Positions 1 to 5,589 are shown, numbered from the stretch's first letter. The stretch: DNA of 5,589 bases from Verrucomicrobia bacterium UBA6015 (GCA_002428045.1 DIZZ01000110.1:1-5589); one strand, 5' to 3'. Numbers and translations are program-made. The notes: generated by a model from the sequence alone, not told the origin.

Positions 1-1003
1 GTCCGATCGCCTTGCGGAACCGCCGTTCCAGACTGCTGCGGGAAATACCTGCGGCAGCGGCCGCCTCGTCCACCGAGATGGGATGGTTCAGATGTTCCCA
101 GAGGAATGTGAGCGCCCTGGTCACGACGAGATCCGGCGTCGCCATGATGTCCGTGCTCTTGCGGGTGATCACACGGGAAGGCATGACCAGGACAGGTTCA
201 TCGGGAGGTGTTTCCCCCCCCATCATCCGCTGCAGCAAGGCGACCACCGTCCGGGCACGTGCCACCGGGTTGAGATCAATGCTGGAAAGCGGACAGGGGG
301 CCATATCGCAACAGCGCTGCTTGTTGCCAATCCCCAGCACGGCAATCTCCTCCGGCACGGCAATCCCGAAGGCCTTGCAGAAACCCACCACATGCCCACC
401 GAGGATATCGCCGGAGGCTAACACCCCGAGGGGGCGCGGCATCGAGCCGAGCCAGGCACCTAGCCTCCGGTCAAACGCCGAACGCCACTCAGGTCCATCA
501 AGTTCCACCAGATTAGCACCGAGAAAGTGGGCTCCGCCATGCTCCAGGTTTTCCCTCAGGCTGGAGATCAGCGGATGGGACTCCTCATCATTCTCATTCA
601 TCGACACGTAGCATACCTGCTTGAATCCACGGTCCAGGAAGTGCGCGGCGGCCATGGCACCCACCAGCCGTGTATCACTGGTCACGACGGGACGTTCATC
701 AGGGGGGATCGTGGATCTCATGGCCCAGGTATGAACCACGGGGATCCTGGCTTCGATGAGAGGCATCATGATATCAGGAACCGCCCACTGGCAGCAGATC
801 ATGCCATGCGGCGTGAATGCCTTGGGGCCCTGGCTATGCACGAACCGTTCGTCCGTGAGTTCCCAGTTTAACTCGTTGGCGGCGGCAAGGATGGCACGCA
901 TCGCCTCTTCCTCCTGCCAGAAGGAAGAAATCAGGATGCGTTTCCTCGCCTTCCTGCGATATGCAACCGGACGCTTTTTTTGATCCGTCTTGCTCTCTTC
1001 CAT
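1..1003 (-). CDS. XylR-type transcriptional regulator (periplasmic-binding-like sensor fused to AraC HTH), C-terminus cut by window edge
   Basis: The frame is open from ATG 1003-1001 to the window edge, giving 334 codons. The start is fixed by AGGAGGT at 1015-1009, 5 nt upstream. Residues 1-22 form a basic tail. From about 23 (ILISSFW) to about 274 the protein reads as a LacI/XylR-like sugar-binding sensor: a segment near VVTSDTRLVGAMAAAHFLDRG, then GVLASGDILGGHVVGFCKAFGI, then VLGIGNK (222-228) and PLSSIDLNP. The linker PSRVITRKSTD (275-285) is typical of the XylR subgroup. Residues 310-334 (SVDEAAAAAGISRSSLERRF) are the first HTH of an AraC domain; the second HTH, roughly 50-60 residues, lies outside the window. 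Family knowledge: such cytoplasmic regulators bind a sugar and activate carbohydrate genes, often autoregulating. No sugar gene is visible here, so the ligand cannot be named. A family-level call is secure; orthology to E. coli XylR is not claimed. Confidence 0.93.
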   Translation of the reverse strand, partial: MEESKTDQKKRPVAYRRKARKRILISSFWQEEEAMRAILAAANELNWELTDERFVHSQGPKAFTPHGMICCQWAVPDIMMPLIEARIPVVHTWAMRSTIPPDERPVVTSDTRLVGAMAAAHFLDRGFKQVCYVSMNENDEESHPLISSLRENLEHGGAHFLGANLVELDGPEWRSAFDRRLGAWLGSMPRPLGVLASGDILGGHVVGFCKAFGIAVPEEIAVLGIGNKQRCCDMAPCPLSSIDLNPVARARTVVALLQRMMGGETPPDEPVLVMPSRVITRKSTDIMATPDLVVTRALTFLWEHLNHPISVDEAAAAAGISRSSLERRFRKAIG

Positions 1004-1024
1004 CGGTCACCTCCTGCCAACGTA

Positions 1025-1047
1025 AGGCCACCGCGTTAACGTGGCCT
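1025..1047. promoter_or_regulatory. Stem-loop just upstream of the regulator's ribosome binding site
   Basis: Perfect 7-bp arms AGGCCAC (1025-1031) and GTGGCCT (1041-1047) flank a 9-nt loop that includes GTTAAC. On the minus strand it lies 9 nt before the AGGAGGT site of the regulator gene, so if transcribed it would be a 5' leader hairpin. No T-run follows on either strand, so an intrinsic terminator is unlikely. It could equally be a protein-binding site. The structure is seen; the role is inference. Confidence 0.4.
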
Positions 1048-1073
1048 GTATTCATCCCCAGTCCTCATGCCCC

Positions 1074-1113
1074 GATTCAATACCAAATAGGCAAGGATTT
1101 GTACACCAAATCC
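1074..1113. promoter_or_regulatory. Candidate operator: direct repeat GATT..ACCAAAT with an overlapping palindrome
   Basis: GATTCAATACCAAAT (1074-1088) is repeated as GATTTGTACACCAAAT (1096-1111), with the ACCAAAT cores 23 bp apart, about two helical turns. The second copy is also a perfect inverted repeat, GGATTTG (1095-1101) and CAAATCC (1107-1113) around 5 nt. Tandem direct half-sites at this spacing are usual for AraC-family binding sites, and these lie 70-110 bp upstream of the XylR-like gene, so autoregulation is a reasonable inference. No convincing -35/-10 pair for the minus-strand gene was found nearby. Confidence 0.35.
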
Positions 1114-1187
1114 CGATCTGTAGCCATGCCACGCAGGGGCGCGAGCGTGGCAAAGGAAACGTCGGCCTCGCGTCCGCCGACTACAGA
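1113..1187 (+). repeat. Structured repeat, complete copy (REP/MITE-like, 7-bp inverted termini, two hairpins)
   Basis: Bases 1113-1141 match 1942-1970 at 27 of 29 positions, and similarity continues to GTCGGCCTCG (1161-1170) with small indels. This copy has inverted termini TCTGTAG (1117-1123) and CTACAGA (1181-1187). Inside are two perfect stem-loops: TGCCACGC/GCGTGGCA (1127-1134 with 1145-1152) and GTCGGC/GCCGAC (1161-1166 with 1176-1181). A GTAG tetranucleotide precedes the first hairpin on the plus strand and the second on the minus strand, the arrangement known for paired REP elements mobilised by REP-associated tyrosine transposases. A small non-autonomous transposon is the alternative. 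No transposase gene is in the window. Confidence 0.6.
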
Positions 1188-1223
1188 GGGGGGCTCCAAT
1201 CGCGCATTTTCTGTAATCGCGAA

Positions 1224-1285
1224 AGTGATCTTGCAATGTTGCATGAGTTCTGATTCACTATTCATGAAGAAAGAGGAGGTGCATA
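1224..1285 (+). promoter_or_regulatory. Promoter/operator region of the toxin-antitoxin operon
   Basis: A short palindrome, TGCAA (1232-1236) and TTGCA (1239-1243) separated by 2 nt, lies 43-54 bp before the antitoxin start. It overlaps a possible -35 element TTGCAA (1231-1236); the best -10-like hexamers (TTCACT 1254-1259 or CACTAT 1256-1261) are weak. RHH antitoxins of the FitA kind repress their own operon by binding inverted repeats in this position, so this is the best operator candidate. A strong AGGAGG at 1274-1279, 6 nt before ATG 1286, sets the translation start. Confidence 0.4.
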
Positions 1286-1546
1286 ATGGCTGTACTACAA
1301 GTCAGGAACATGGCAGACGATCTTTACGGGGCACTCGGTAGAAGAGCCGCCCTTGACAATCGCTCGATTAGCCAGGAGGTCATCGAGATCATCAAGAATT
1401 ATCTGGCCACACCGCGAACCCGTCGTGGCGGTGATGAGGAAGCGCTTCAGATGGCCGGATCCTGGGACGAGTCGAGATCTGCTGATGAGATTGCCTCCCA
1501 GCTTCGCCAAGAGCGTACAACGCGACGCATCCATGAGGCGTTTTGA
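1286..1546 (+). CDS. FitA-like ribbon-helix-helix antitoxin of a type II toxin-antitoxin pair
   Basis: This 86-residue protein has a textbook RHH N-terminus: a beta strand LQVRNM (4-9) that would contact DNA, helix 1 DDLYGALGRRAALDNR, then SISQEVIEIIKNYLA as helix 2, together about residues 11-42. The strand-then-DDLYGAL pattern is typical of FitA/StbC antitoxins. The C-terminal half (about 55-86) is charged and probably disordered when free; SWDESRSADEIASQLRQER resembles the toxin-binding tail by which FitA-type antitoxins enter the PIN active site. Inferred roles are to neutralise the downstream RNase and, with it, to repress the operon. AGGAGG at 1274-1279 supports the ATG. The stop TGA shares one base with the toxin ATG (TGATG), indicating translational coupling. 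Length is normal and the gene looks intact. Confidence 0.9.
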   Translation: MAVLQVRNMADDLYGALGRRAALDNRSISQEVIEIIKNYLATPRTRRGGDEEALQMAGSWDESRSADEIASQLRQERTTRRIHEAF

Positions 1547-1938
1547 TGTATCTTCTCGATACGGACACCTTGATCTATTTTCTCAAGGGGAATGAAGCCG
1601 TGGTCAGGAACTTCCAGGCGAATATGGACATCCCCAAGGCCATCTCGGTCATCACGTACGGCGAGTTGGCCTATGGCTGCCGAAAGTCACAACGCGCCAC
1701 CGCTAACCTGGCCAAGGTTCATCGGCTGGCCGAGATTTATCCGGTGATTGACGTGACCCGTTCAGTCATGGATAGCTTCGGGGACATAAAGGCGCAACTT
1801 TCCGCGTCAGGAAATACAGTCGATGATTTCGATCTCCTGATCGGATGTACCGCCCTGACACTGAACTATACCGTGGTCACGAACAACATCCGGCACTACG
1901 CGAAGATTCCCGGTCTAAACGTTGTGAACTGGGCTTGA
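1546..1938 (+). CDS. vapC: PIN-domain toxin, VapC/FitB-like ribonuclease
   Basis: This is a 130-residue PIN-domain protein of normal VapC length. Conserved acidic residues are visible: D5 in LLDTDT, E40 in TYGELAYG, and D96 in DDFDLLIG. TNNIRHY (112-118) and the final PGLNVVNW match the C-terminal signature of the VapC group that cleaves initiator tRNA(fMet), the Shigella VapC type. That substrate is inferred from family resemblance. In these enzymes the acidic cluster holds Mg2+ or Mn2+ and growth stops when the labile antitoxin is lost. ATG 1546 is preferred to the TTG one codon upstream because it forms the usual TGATG overlap with the antitoxin stop. No frameshift or missing catalytic residue is seen, so the pair is probably active. 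The stop is 3 nt from the second repeat copy. Whether it is named VapC or FitB is a matter of convention. Confidence 0.93.
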   Translation: MYLLDTDTLIYFLKGNEAVVRNFQANMDIPKAISVITYGELAYGCRKSQRATANLAKVHRLAEIYPVIDVTRSVMDSFGDIKAQLSASGNTVDDFDLLIGCTALTLNYTVVTNNIRHYAKIPGLNVVNWA

Positions 1939-2226
1939 TGACCGATCTGTAGCCGCGCCACGCAGGGGCGTCAACGTTGCCAGGTCGGCTTCGTCAATGC
2001 GCAGGCTTCCCAGAACAGGATCGAGCCGATAGCGGGTGGCAAGACAAAAGAGACCTCGCCGGATCCGCACGATTTCACCGGTCCCCGTGGCACGTTTCAA
2101 TAGCGCGTCCAGGCGGGGACCGTCATTGTCGATCCAAAGGGCCGCTTCATTCCGGGTGAAAATGCTCCCCTGTGCGTTTACAATCGCGATTTCAGTATAT
2201 GGTTTGCATATGTGATAAACTGTCAC
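1915..2226 (-). pseudogene. AbiEi-like antitoxin N-terminal fragment (winged helix), probably truncated
   Basis: The 103-codon frame starts at GTG 2226 and ends with TAG at 1915-1917. Residues about 18-65 (SIFTRNEAALWIDN, LDALLKRATGTGEIVRIRRG, LFCLATRYR) look like the N-terminal winged helix of AbiEi-family type IV antitoxins, where helix-turn-helix residues lead into an RRGLF/Y wing. Full AbiEi proteins are roughly 190-290 residues; here similarity stops near RYRLDPV. The rest (EADLATLTPLRGAATDRS) is encoded by the repeat at 1942-1993, and the last residues by the antisense of the toxin 3' end. No AbiEii nucleotidyltransferase toxin follows. The start is weak: no Shine-Dalgarno is seen, and GTG lies inside an inverted repeat. 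A remnant cut short by recombination at the repeat is the best reading; a small expressed DNA-binding protein is possible. Confidence 0.55.
1942..1993 (+). repeat. Structured repeat, partial second copy, same orientation
   Basis: This matches the repeat at 1113-1170. Bases 1942-1970 are identical at 27 of 29 positions (AT replaced by GC at 1955-1956), followed by a shortened match ending GTCGGCTTCG (1984-1993). The distal terminus CTACAGA and the second hairpin are absent, and the first hairpin is decayed: only 5 of the 8 arm positions still pair. The left boundary is shared with the first copy (both begin CCGATCTGTAG). The copy lies 3 nt after the toxin stop and inside the 3' part of the AbiEi-like frame. 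Confidence 0.6.
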
Positions 2227-2238
2227 AAAATGACAGTT
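2218..2238. promoter_or_regulatory. Inverted repeat, candidate operator/promoter of the AbiEi-like fragment
   Basis: Perfect 8-bp arms AACTGTCA (2218-2225) and TGACAGTT (2231-2238) flank 5 nt. On the minus strand it lies between a -35-like TTGCAA (2242-2237) and a weak -10-like TTATCA, a classical repressor position. AbiEi proteins are known to bind inverted repeats at their own promoter, so this may be a surviving autoregulatory site. If the promoter is real, the GTG start inside the repeat would be wrong, which further weakens the reading frame. Confidence 0.4.
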
Positions 2239-2260
2239 GCAAGAATAATTTTCTGCGGGA

Positions 2261-2285
2261 CTTGCAGCCCCCCGGGGGCTGTAAG
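2261..2285. repeat. 25-bp near-perfect palindrome in the intergenic region
   Basis: Twelve-base arms (2261-2272 and 2274-2285) surround a single central C2273, with one G-T wobble. The core is CAGCCCCC against GGGGGCTG. No T-run follows on either strand, so it is not a standard intrinsic terminator. With a one-base centre it would form a cruciform or a hairpin missing its innermost pairs. The function is unknown; a protein-binding site or part of a dispersed palindromic repeat are options. The rest of 2239-2512 holds only the protease promoter region. Confidence 0.5.
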
Positions 2286-2416
2286 TAGAAATGGCGGATT
2301 CTGTGAGCGTGACGGTTTTTGTGCGCTTCTGGTTTTGTGGGGGGATCTTTCATAGCCGATATGCGCCAATAGGATACCAATCATTACCCAATTAAGCACT
2401 CTTGTAAAAGCTTGTT

Positions 2417-2508
2417 TTGTGTTAAAGTTAGACACGTTACTGCTATAAGAAATAAGTTGTCCCCACGAATATATGTAGGCGGTTGTTTAGAAATCGCTTG
2501 GCAGGAGG
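2417..2508 (+). promoter_or_regulatory. Putative promoter and ribosome binding site of the C25 protease gene
   Basis: TATAAG at 2444-2449, preceded by TG at 2441-2442, makes an extended -10 element. The matching -35 is poor: TTAAAG at 2422-2427 gives a 16-bp spacer. The local sequence is AT-rich compared with the genes. A start near 2456 would leave a leader of about 57 nt ending in AGGAGG at 2503-2508, 4 nt before the ATG. Confidence 0.4.
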
Positions 2509-2512
2509 ATCG

Positions 2513-5500
2513 ATGCATATTAAGAATACCATGATGGGGTTGCTGGTACTGTGCGTATGTTCGCAGGCGTTTGCGCAGGGGAATCAATCGGCGAAGCGGC
2601 GGGTGCTCTTTCAGGGGTCGGCACCGGCCGAGGCATCCGGCGAGAAGTCGCCGCTCTCGCTAAAATCAAAGCAGCGGGGTAAAGCCGATTTCTCCAGCCG
2701 CTTGTCGCATGGCGATCTTGCGGACGTAAAACTGAAGGACGGCAAGACCTATACGCGCTTACTGATTCCGGGGGTGGAGGCGGTGGGGGAACCGGGGATG
2801 CCCGAGTTGCCACGCCGCGAGGAGTTGATCCGCATTCCCGCCGGGGCAAAGGTAAAGCTGGTGATCGATAGTGTATCCTGGCAGGACATCGATGGGGAGG
2901 TGGAATTGCCTCCGGTGCAGCCGCCTTTGCCGGATGCCCGGGGACCGAATGGGGAGAAACCCGATACGCAGATTCCTTTTGTAAAAAATGCGTCCGTCTA
3001 TGCAAGCGATACCTTTTTGAATCCCGAGCCTGTCAGTCTTGGCGGGGTTGTCAGGATCAGGGGGCGTGAATACGTCCAGATTATCTACACGCCCGTTTCC
3101 TATAATCCGGCCAAGAAGACAGTCAAGGTTGCCAGTGCTGTGGAGTGGCATCTTGACCTTCAGGAGCCGAAAGAGATCAAGCGCCGCCGCCATGACCGTC
3201 TCATGCCGGACGAAGGTGACGCCTTGGATGCGCGTACCAGTGAGGATATCGAGGCGGAGATGCCCTTGGATAACGTGGTTCCGGTCGACAGCTCCAATCT
3301 TGAAAATCAGGACGCATCTCCCTCTCCCGATCTGGTGTCGGTAAAATACGATGCGGACTATCTCATCATTACCCCGGATGCTTTTGCTGATGAGATTGCC
3401 CCGTTTGCTGAATGGAAGCATAAAAAAGGGTTCAAGACGTACGTTGCAACCTTGACGGAAGTGGGGGGAACGACCGAGGCTGCAATCAAGGCTTACATAC
3501 AGGACGTTTACAACAACAATTCAGGGATCCTGTCATTTGTGCTTCTGATTGGCGACCACGAGAATCTTCCGGGTTGCGCGATCACCAATCATCCATCGTG
3601 TAGTGGTGCTAATATGCCGTTTCACTCTGATTTTCCATACTCACTGCTCGAGGGAACCGACGTCTATCCTGATGTAATCATCGGTCGTCTGCCGGGGGAT
3701 ACCGGTGCCCAGATTACGACGATGGTCAACAAGACCATGAGCTATGATAAGACGCCTGATGCAGCGCAACGCTACAAACATATATTGGTTGCCGGTATGT
3801 TTGAAGATGATCAACCGGATGATTACACCGCAGACCGCTGGTTTATGGAGGATCTGCATCGTGTCGCCGACTTTCTAGGTCCTGATTATGACTTTTTCGG
3901 TACTGAAGTCACCAAGGGATACAGCGTCACTTCTGCGTTTCAGTGGGTTACAAGCTACACGAACGGAGCGAGAACTTTTGATCCGACCACGAAGACCCTG
4001 TATTACAGATCGGATGGATACACTGGACGCCTGACCCCGCCTAGCCCGGTTCCTACGGTTTGGAAGAATATGGGTAACGGCACCAAGACGCAAATCAGCG
4101 CAGCTATAAATACCGGCGTGGCCATGGTTTTTCATCGTGACCATGGGTATGCGTCCTATACAGGGGCCTCCTATGATGGGCTAGGTTGGGGGGATCCGGA
4201 CTACCAGACGGCGGATGTGAATGCGTTGGTCAACAGCAATAAGTTACCGTTTGTTTTCAGTCTTAACTGTGGTACTGGGCATTGGGAGGATCGGGATGCT
4301 TTTGCCGAGGCCTGGATGCGCAATACCAAGGGTGGTGCCGTGGCATTCACGGGCGCAACCAGATTAAGCTACTCCGGTCCTAACGACTCGTTTCTCGTGG
4401 GCGTTATGGATAGCGTATGGGATGACTACAGTACATCGCCAAATGGTTATGGTGCCGTTAATGCCTATCCCATATCCTTCAGGCCGGCGGCGGCACTGAC
4501 ACGTGGAAAAGCCTATGTATGCAATACTAGTGGTTCAGCAGAAACGAGTTACGGATTATTGACGGCACGGATGTTCAACTGGTTCGGCGATCCCGAACTG
4601 CAGTTGCGAACCGCAACACCGGTGCAGCTTGCTGCCAGCCATAGTGCGACCGTGCTTGTAGGTTCTGCTGCCGATGTGACCGTGACCGTGACACGCGGGG
4701 GTAGCGCCTGCCAGGGAGCTCTGGTCGCCCTTGTCATGGAAAGCGGCGGCGTTTACGAGGTGGGGACAACGGATGCCAGCGGCGCTGTCACCTTGAGCGT
4801 GACACCATCGACGCTCGGCATGCTTGATGTTACGGTGTCAGAGCAAAATGGAATTCCGTACGAGGGAACCATCGACGTCATCTCCGGGGATCAACCCGTG
4901 ATCGGCGTTAATCCAACACAGCTTAGCCCAGTCGCAGCCGAAGGCTACAATCCGGCTGATAATACGTTTGCGGTAGCAAATATTGGCCTAAATACGGTCT
5001 CGTTTTCGATTTCCGATAACGCTGCATGGTTAAGCTGCACGCCGACATCCGGTTCTTCCACGGGCGAAAGCGTAACCATTACCGTCGATTATGCAACCTC
5101 GGGTTTATCGGTCGGTGTTTATAATGCATCGATTACCATTACCGATGCGGGCGCCGTCAACTCGCCAGTTACTGTTCCTGTGACGCTTACGGTACAGCCA
5201 CCGTTGACGGTAGGCTACCCGAATGGTGGCGAAACATTCAAAGACGGAGTTACAGAAACCATAACCTGGACATCGGTTCTGGGGGGGAATGTGCAGATCG
5301 ATCTTTACAAAGGTGGCGTGTTTGACCGAAATATCATCGGCATAACTCCAAACGACGGTTCGTACGACTGGTATATTCCTGTTGGCCTCACGGGAACGAC
5401 TTTCCGTGTGCGGATTACCAGTGTCGAATATCCATCAGAATTCAACGAAAGCGATGCCAGCTTCACCATAGAGCCCGATTTATTGGCTCAGGCTCTGGAT

Positions 5501-5589
5501 ACCTCTTCGATCAGGTGGTCGACCGGTGGGGACTTGCCCTGGTTTCCCCAGACGACTACGACCAAGGATGGCGTTGATGCCGCACAGAG
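2513..5589 (+). CDS. Secreted gingipain-like C25 family cysteine protease with Ig-like, BACON-like and KNH-like modules; C-terminus cut by window edge
   Basis: The gene is open from ATG 2513 (AGGAGG 2503-2508) to the edge, 1025 codons. Residues 1-21 are a signal peptide (MHIKNTMMGLLVLCV, cleavage after AFA). About 80-216 resemble the C25 propeptide (GVEAVGEPGMPELPRREE through AVEWHLDL). After an acidic linker with K223-RRR, the catalytic domain spans about 279-700: DYLIITPDAF, LLIGDHENLPG (344-354), SLLEGTDVYPDVIIGRLPGD, the catalytic His in HRDHGY (H544), the nucleophile in SLNCGTG (C586), and closing NWFGDPELQL. The His-Cys spacing is 42 residues against 33 in RgpB, explained by a longer loop after HG. 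Downstream are an Ig-like segment (about 702-791), a BACON-like segment (794-894), a KNH-like module (896-987; YPNGGE, NDGSYDWYIP), and the start of another module (990-1025; ALDTSSIRW, TTTKDGVDAA). Arg/Lys specificity and the secretion route are not determinable here. No adjacent operon partner is visible. Confidence 0.92.
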   Translation, partial: MHIKNTMMGLLVLCVCSQAFAQGNQSAKRRVLFQGSAPAEASGEKSPLSLKSKQRGKADFSSRLSHGDLADVKLKDGKTYTRLLIPGVEAVGEPGMPELPRREELIRIPAGAKVKLVIDSVSWQDIDGEVELPPVQPPLPDARGPNGEKPDTQIPFVKNASVYASDTFLNPEPVSLGGVVRIRGREYVQIIYTPVSYNPAKKTVKVASAVEWHLDLQEPKEIKRRRHDRLMPDEGDALDARTSEDIEAEMPLDNVVPVDSSNLENQDASPSPDLVSVKYDADYLIITPDAFADEIAPFAEWKHKKGFKTYVATLTEVGGTTEAAIKAYIQDVYNNNSGILSFVLLIGDHENLPGCAITNHPSCSGANMPFHSDFPYSLLEGTDVYPDVIIGRLPGDTGAQITTMVNKTMSYDKTPDAAQRYKHILVAGMFEDDQPDDYTADRWFMEDLHRVADFLGPDYDFFGTEVTKGYSVTSAFQWVTSYTNGARTFDPTTKTLYYRSDGYTGRLTPPSPVPTVWKNMGNGTKTQISAAINTGVAMVFHRDHGYASYTGASYDGLGWGDPDYQTADVNALVNSNKLPFVFSLNCGTGHWEDRDAFAEAWMRNTKGGAVAFTGATRLSYSGPNDSFLVGVMDSVWDDYSTSPNGYGAVNAYPISFRPAAALTRGKAYVCNTSGSAETSYGLLTARMFNWFGDPELQLRTATPVQLAASHSATVLVGSAADVTVTVTRGGSACQGALVALVMESGGVYEVGTTDASGAVTLSVTPSTLGMLDVTVSEQNGIPYEGTIDVISGDQPVIGVNPTQLSPVAAEGYNPADNTFAVANIGLNTVSFSISDNAAWLSCTPTSGSSTGESVTITVDYATSGLSVGVYNASITITDAGAVNSPVTVPVTLTVQPPLTVGYPNGGETFKDGVTETITWTSVLGGNVQIDLYKGGVFDRNIIGITPNDGSYDWYIPVGLTGTTFRVRITSVEYPSEFNESDASFTIEPDLLAQALDTSSIRWSTGGDLPWFPQTTTTKDGVDAAQ

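Noticed and set aside
12..611. Plus-strand 199-residue open frame, and others at 83-421, 527-871, 756-983
   Set aside because: All are antisense to the XylR-like gene, whose minus-strand frame has clear family motifs and a Shine-Dalgarno site. Their translations are low-complexity and unrecognisable.
1077..1265. Minus-strand 62-residue frame across the first repeat
   Set aside because: It covers the repeat and the TA promoter and has no recognisable domain. It is informative only because its tail shares the PLRGxATDR pattern with the AbiEi-like fragment.
961..1341. Plus-strand 126-residue frame overlapping the regulator start and the antitoxin start
   Set aside because: It runs through the hairpin, operator and repeat and out of frame into the antitoxin. 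No domain and no credible ribosome binding site.
2261..2285. Intrinsic terminator
   Set aside because: The palindrome is strong, but no T-tract follows on either strand and no gene ends nearby pointing into it.
2499..2520. Sigma-54 type promoter resembling TGGCAG near the protease start
   Set aside because: The spacing to a TTGC-type -12 box is wrong and the sequence overlaps the ribosome binding site and start codon.
2520..3421. Long minus-strand frames (161 and 220 residues) opposite the protease gene
   Set aside because: They are antisense shadows of the protease propeptide region, rich in Pro/Arg/His from complementary codons, and lack start signals.
4676..4694. Short tandem repeat GTGACC
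   Set aside because: It encodes an alternating Val-Thr beta strand in the Ig-like segment; three units are too few to call a repeat locus.
3641..4737. Minus-strand frames at 3641-3859, 3875-4144 and 4549-4737
   Set aside because: They lie opposite the conserved C25 catalytic and Ig-like coding sequence, and no independent evidence supports them.

Overview
The window looks like accessory chromosomal DNA from a bacterium of the PVC group, most plausibly Kiritimatiellota/Lentisphaerota. This is an inference from three features. The left gene encodes a periplasmic-binding/AraC fusion regulator of the XylR type, which is abundant in those phyla. The right gene encodes a secreted multidomain C25 (gingipain-like) protease with Ig-like, BACON-like and Kre9/KNH-like modules. 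The coding DNA is moderately GC-rich, and genes start behind strong AGGAGG Shine-Dalgarno sites. No RNA gene, CRISPR array or transposase was seen.

Layout. Positions 1-1003 (minus) hold the XylR-like regulator, whose C-terminus runs off the left edge. Its upstream region (1004-1117) contains a 7-bp-arm hairpin and a candidate operator made of a directly repeated GATT..ACCAAAT box that is also partly palindromic. Next comes a short structured repeat (about 1113-1187) with 7-bp inverted termini and two internal stem-loops. A two-gene type II toxin-antitoxin operon follows (1286-1938, plus): a FitA-like ribbon-helix-helix antitoxin and a VapC/FitB-like PIN-domain RNase, joined by a 1-nt TGATG overlap. 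A second, incomplete copy of the repeat starts 3 nt after the toxin stop (1942-1993), in the same orientation, so the operon sits between direct repeats.

Convergent with the toxin is a 103-codon minus-strand reading frame (1915-2226). Its first ~65 residues resemble the winged-helix N-terminus of AbiEi-type antitoxins. Its tail is encoded by the repeat and by the antisense of the toxin 3' end, so it is probably the remnant of a type IV antitoxin gene. Its upstream region has an 8-bp-arm inverted repeat resembling an operator, then a 25-bp near-perfect palindrome at 2261-2285. After a short AT-rich promoter region, the protease gene starts at 2513 and runs off the right edge (1025 codons visible).

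The genes do not form one pathway. The regulator and the protease are likely host functions (carbohydrate response; secreted or surface proteolysis). The space between them (about 1100-2290) is a small accessory island of toxin-antitoxin material and repeats. The most notable observation is the pair of structured repeats bracketing the toxin-antitoxin operon, one of which appears to have truncated the AbiEi-like gene.
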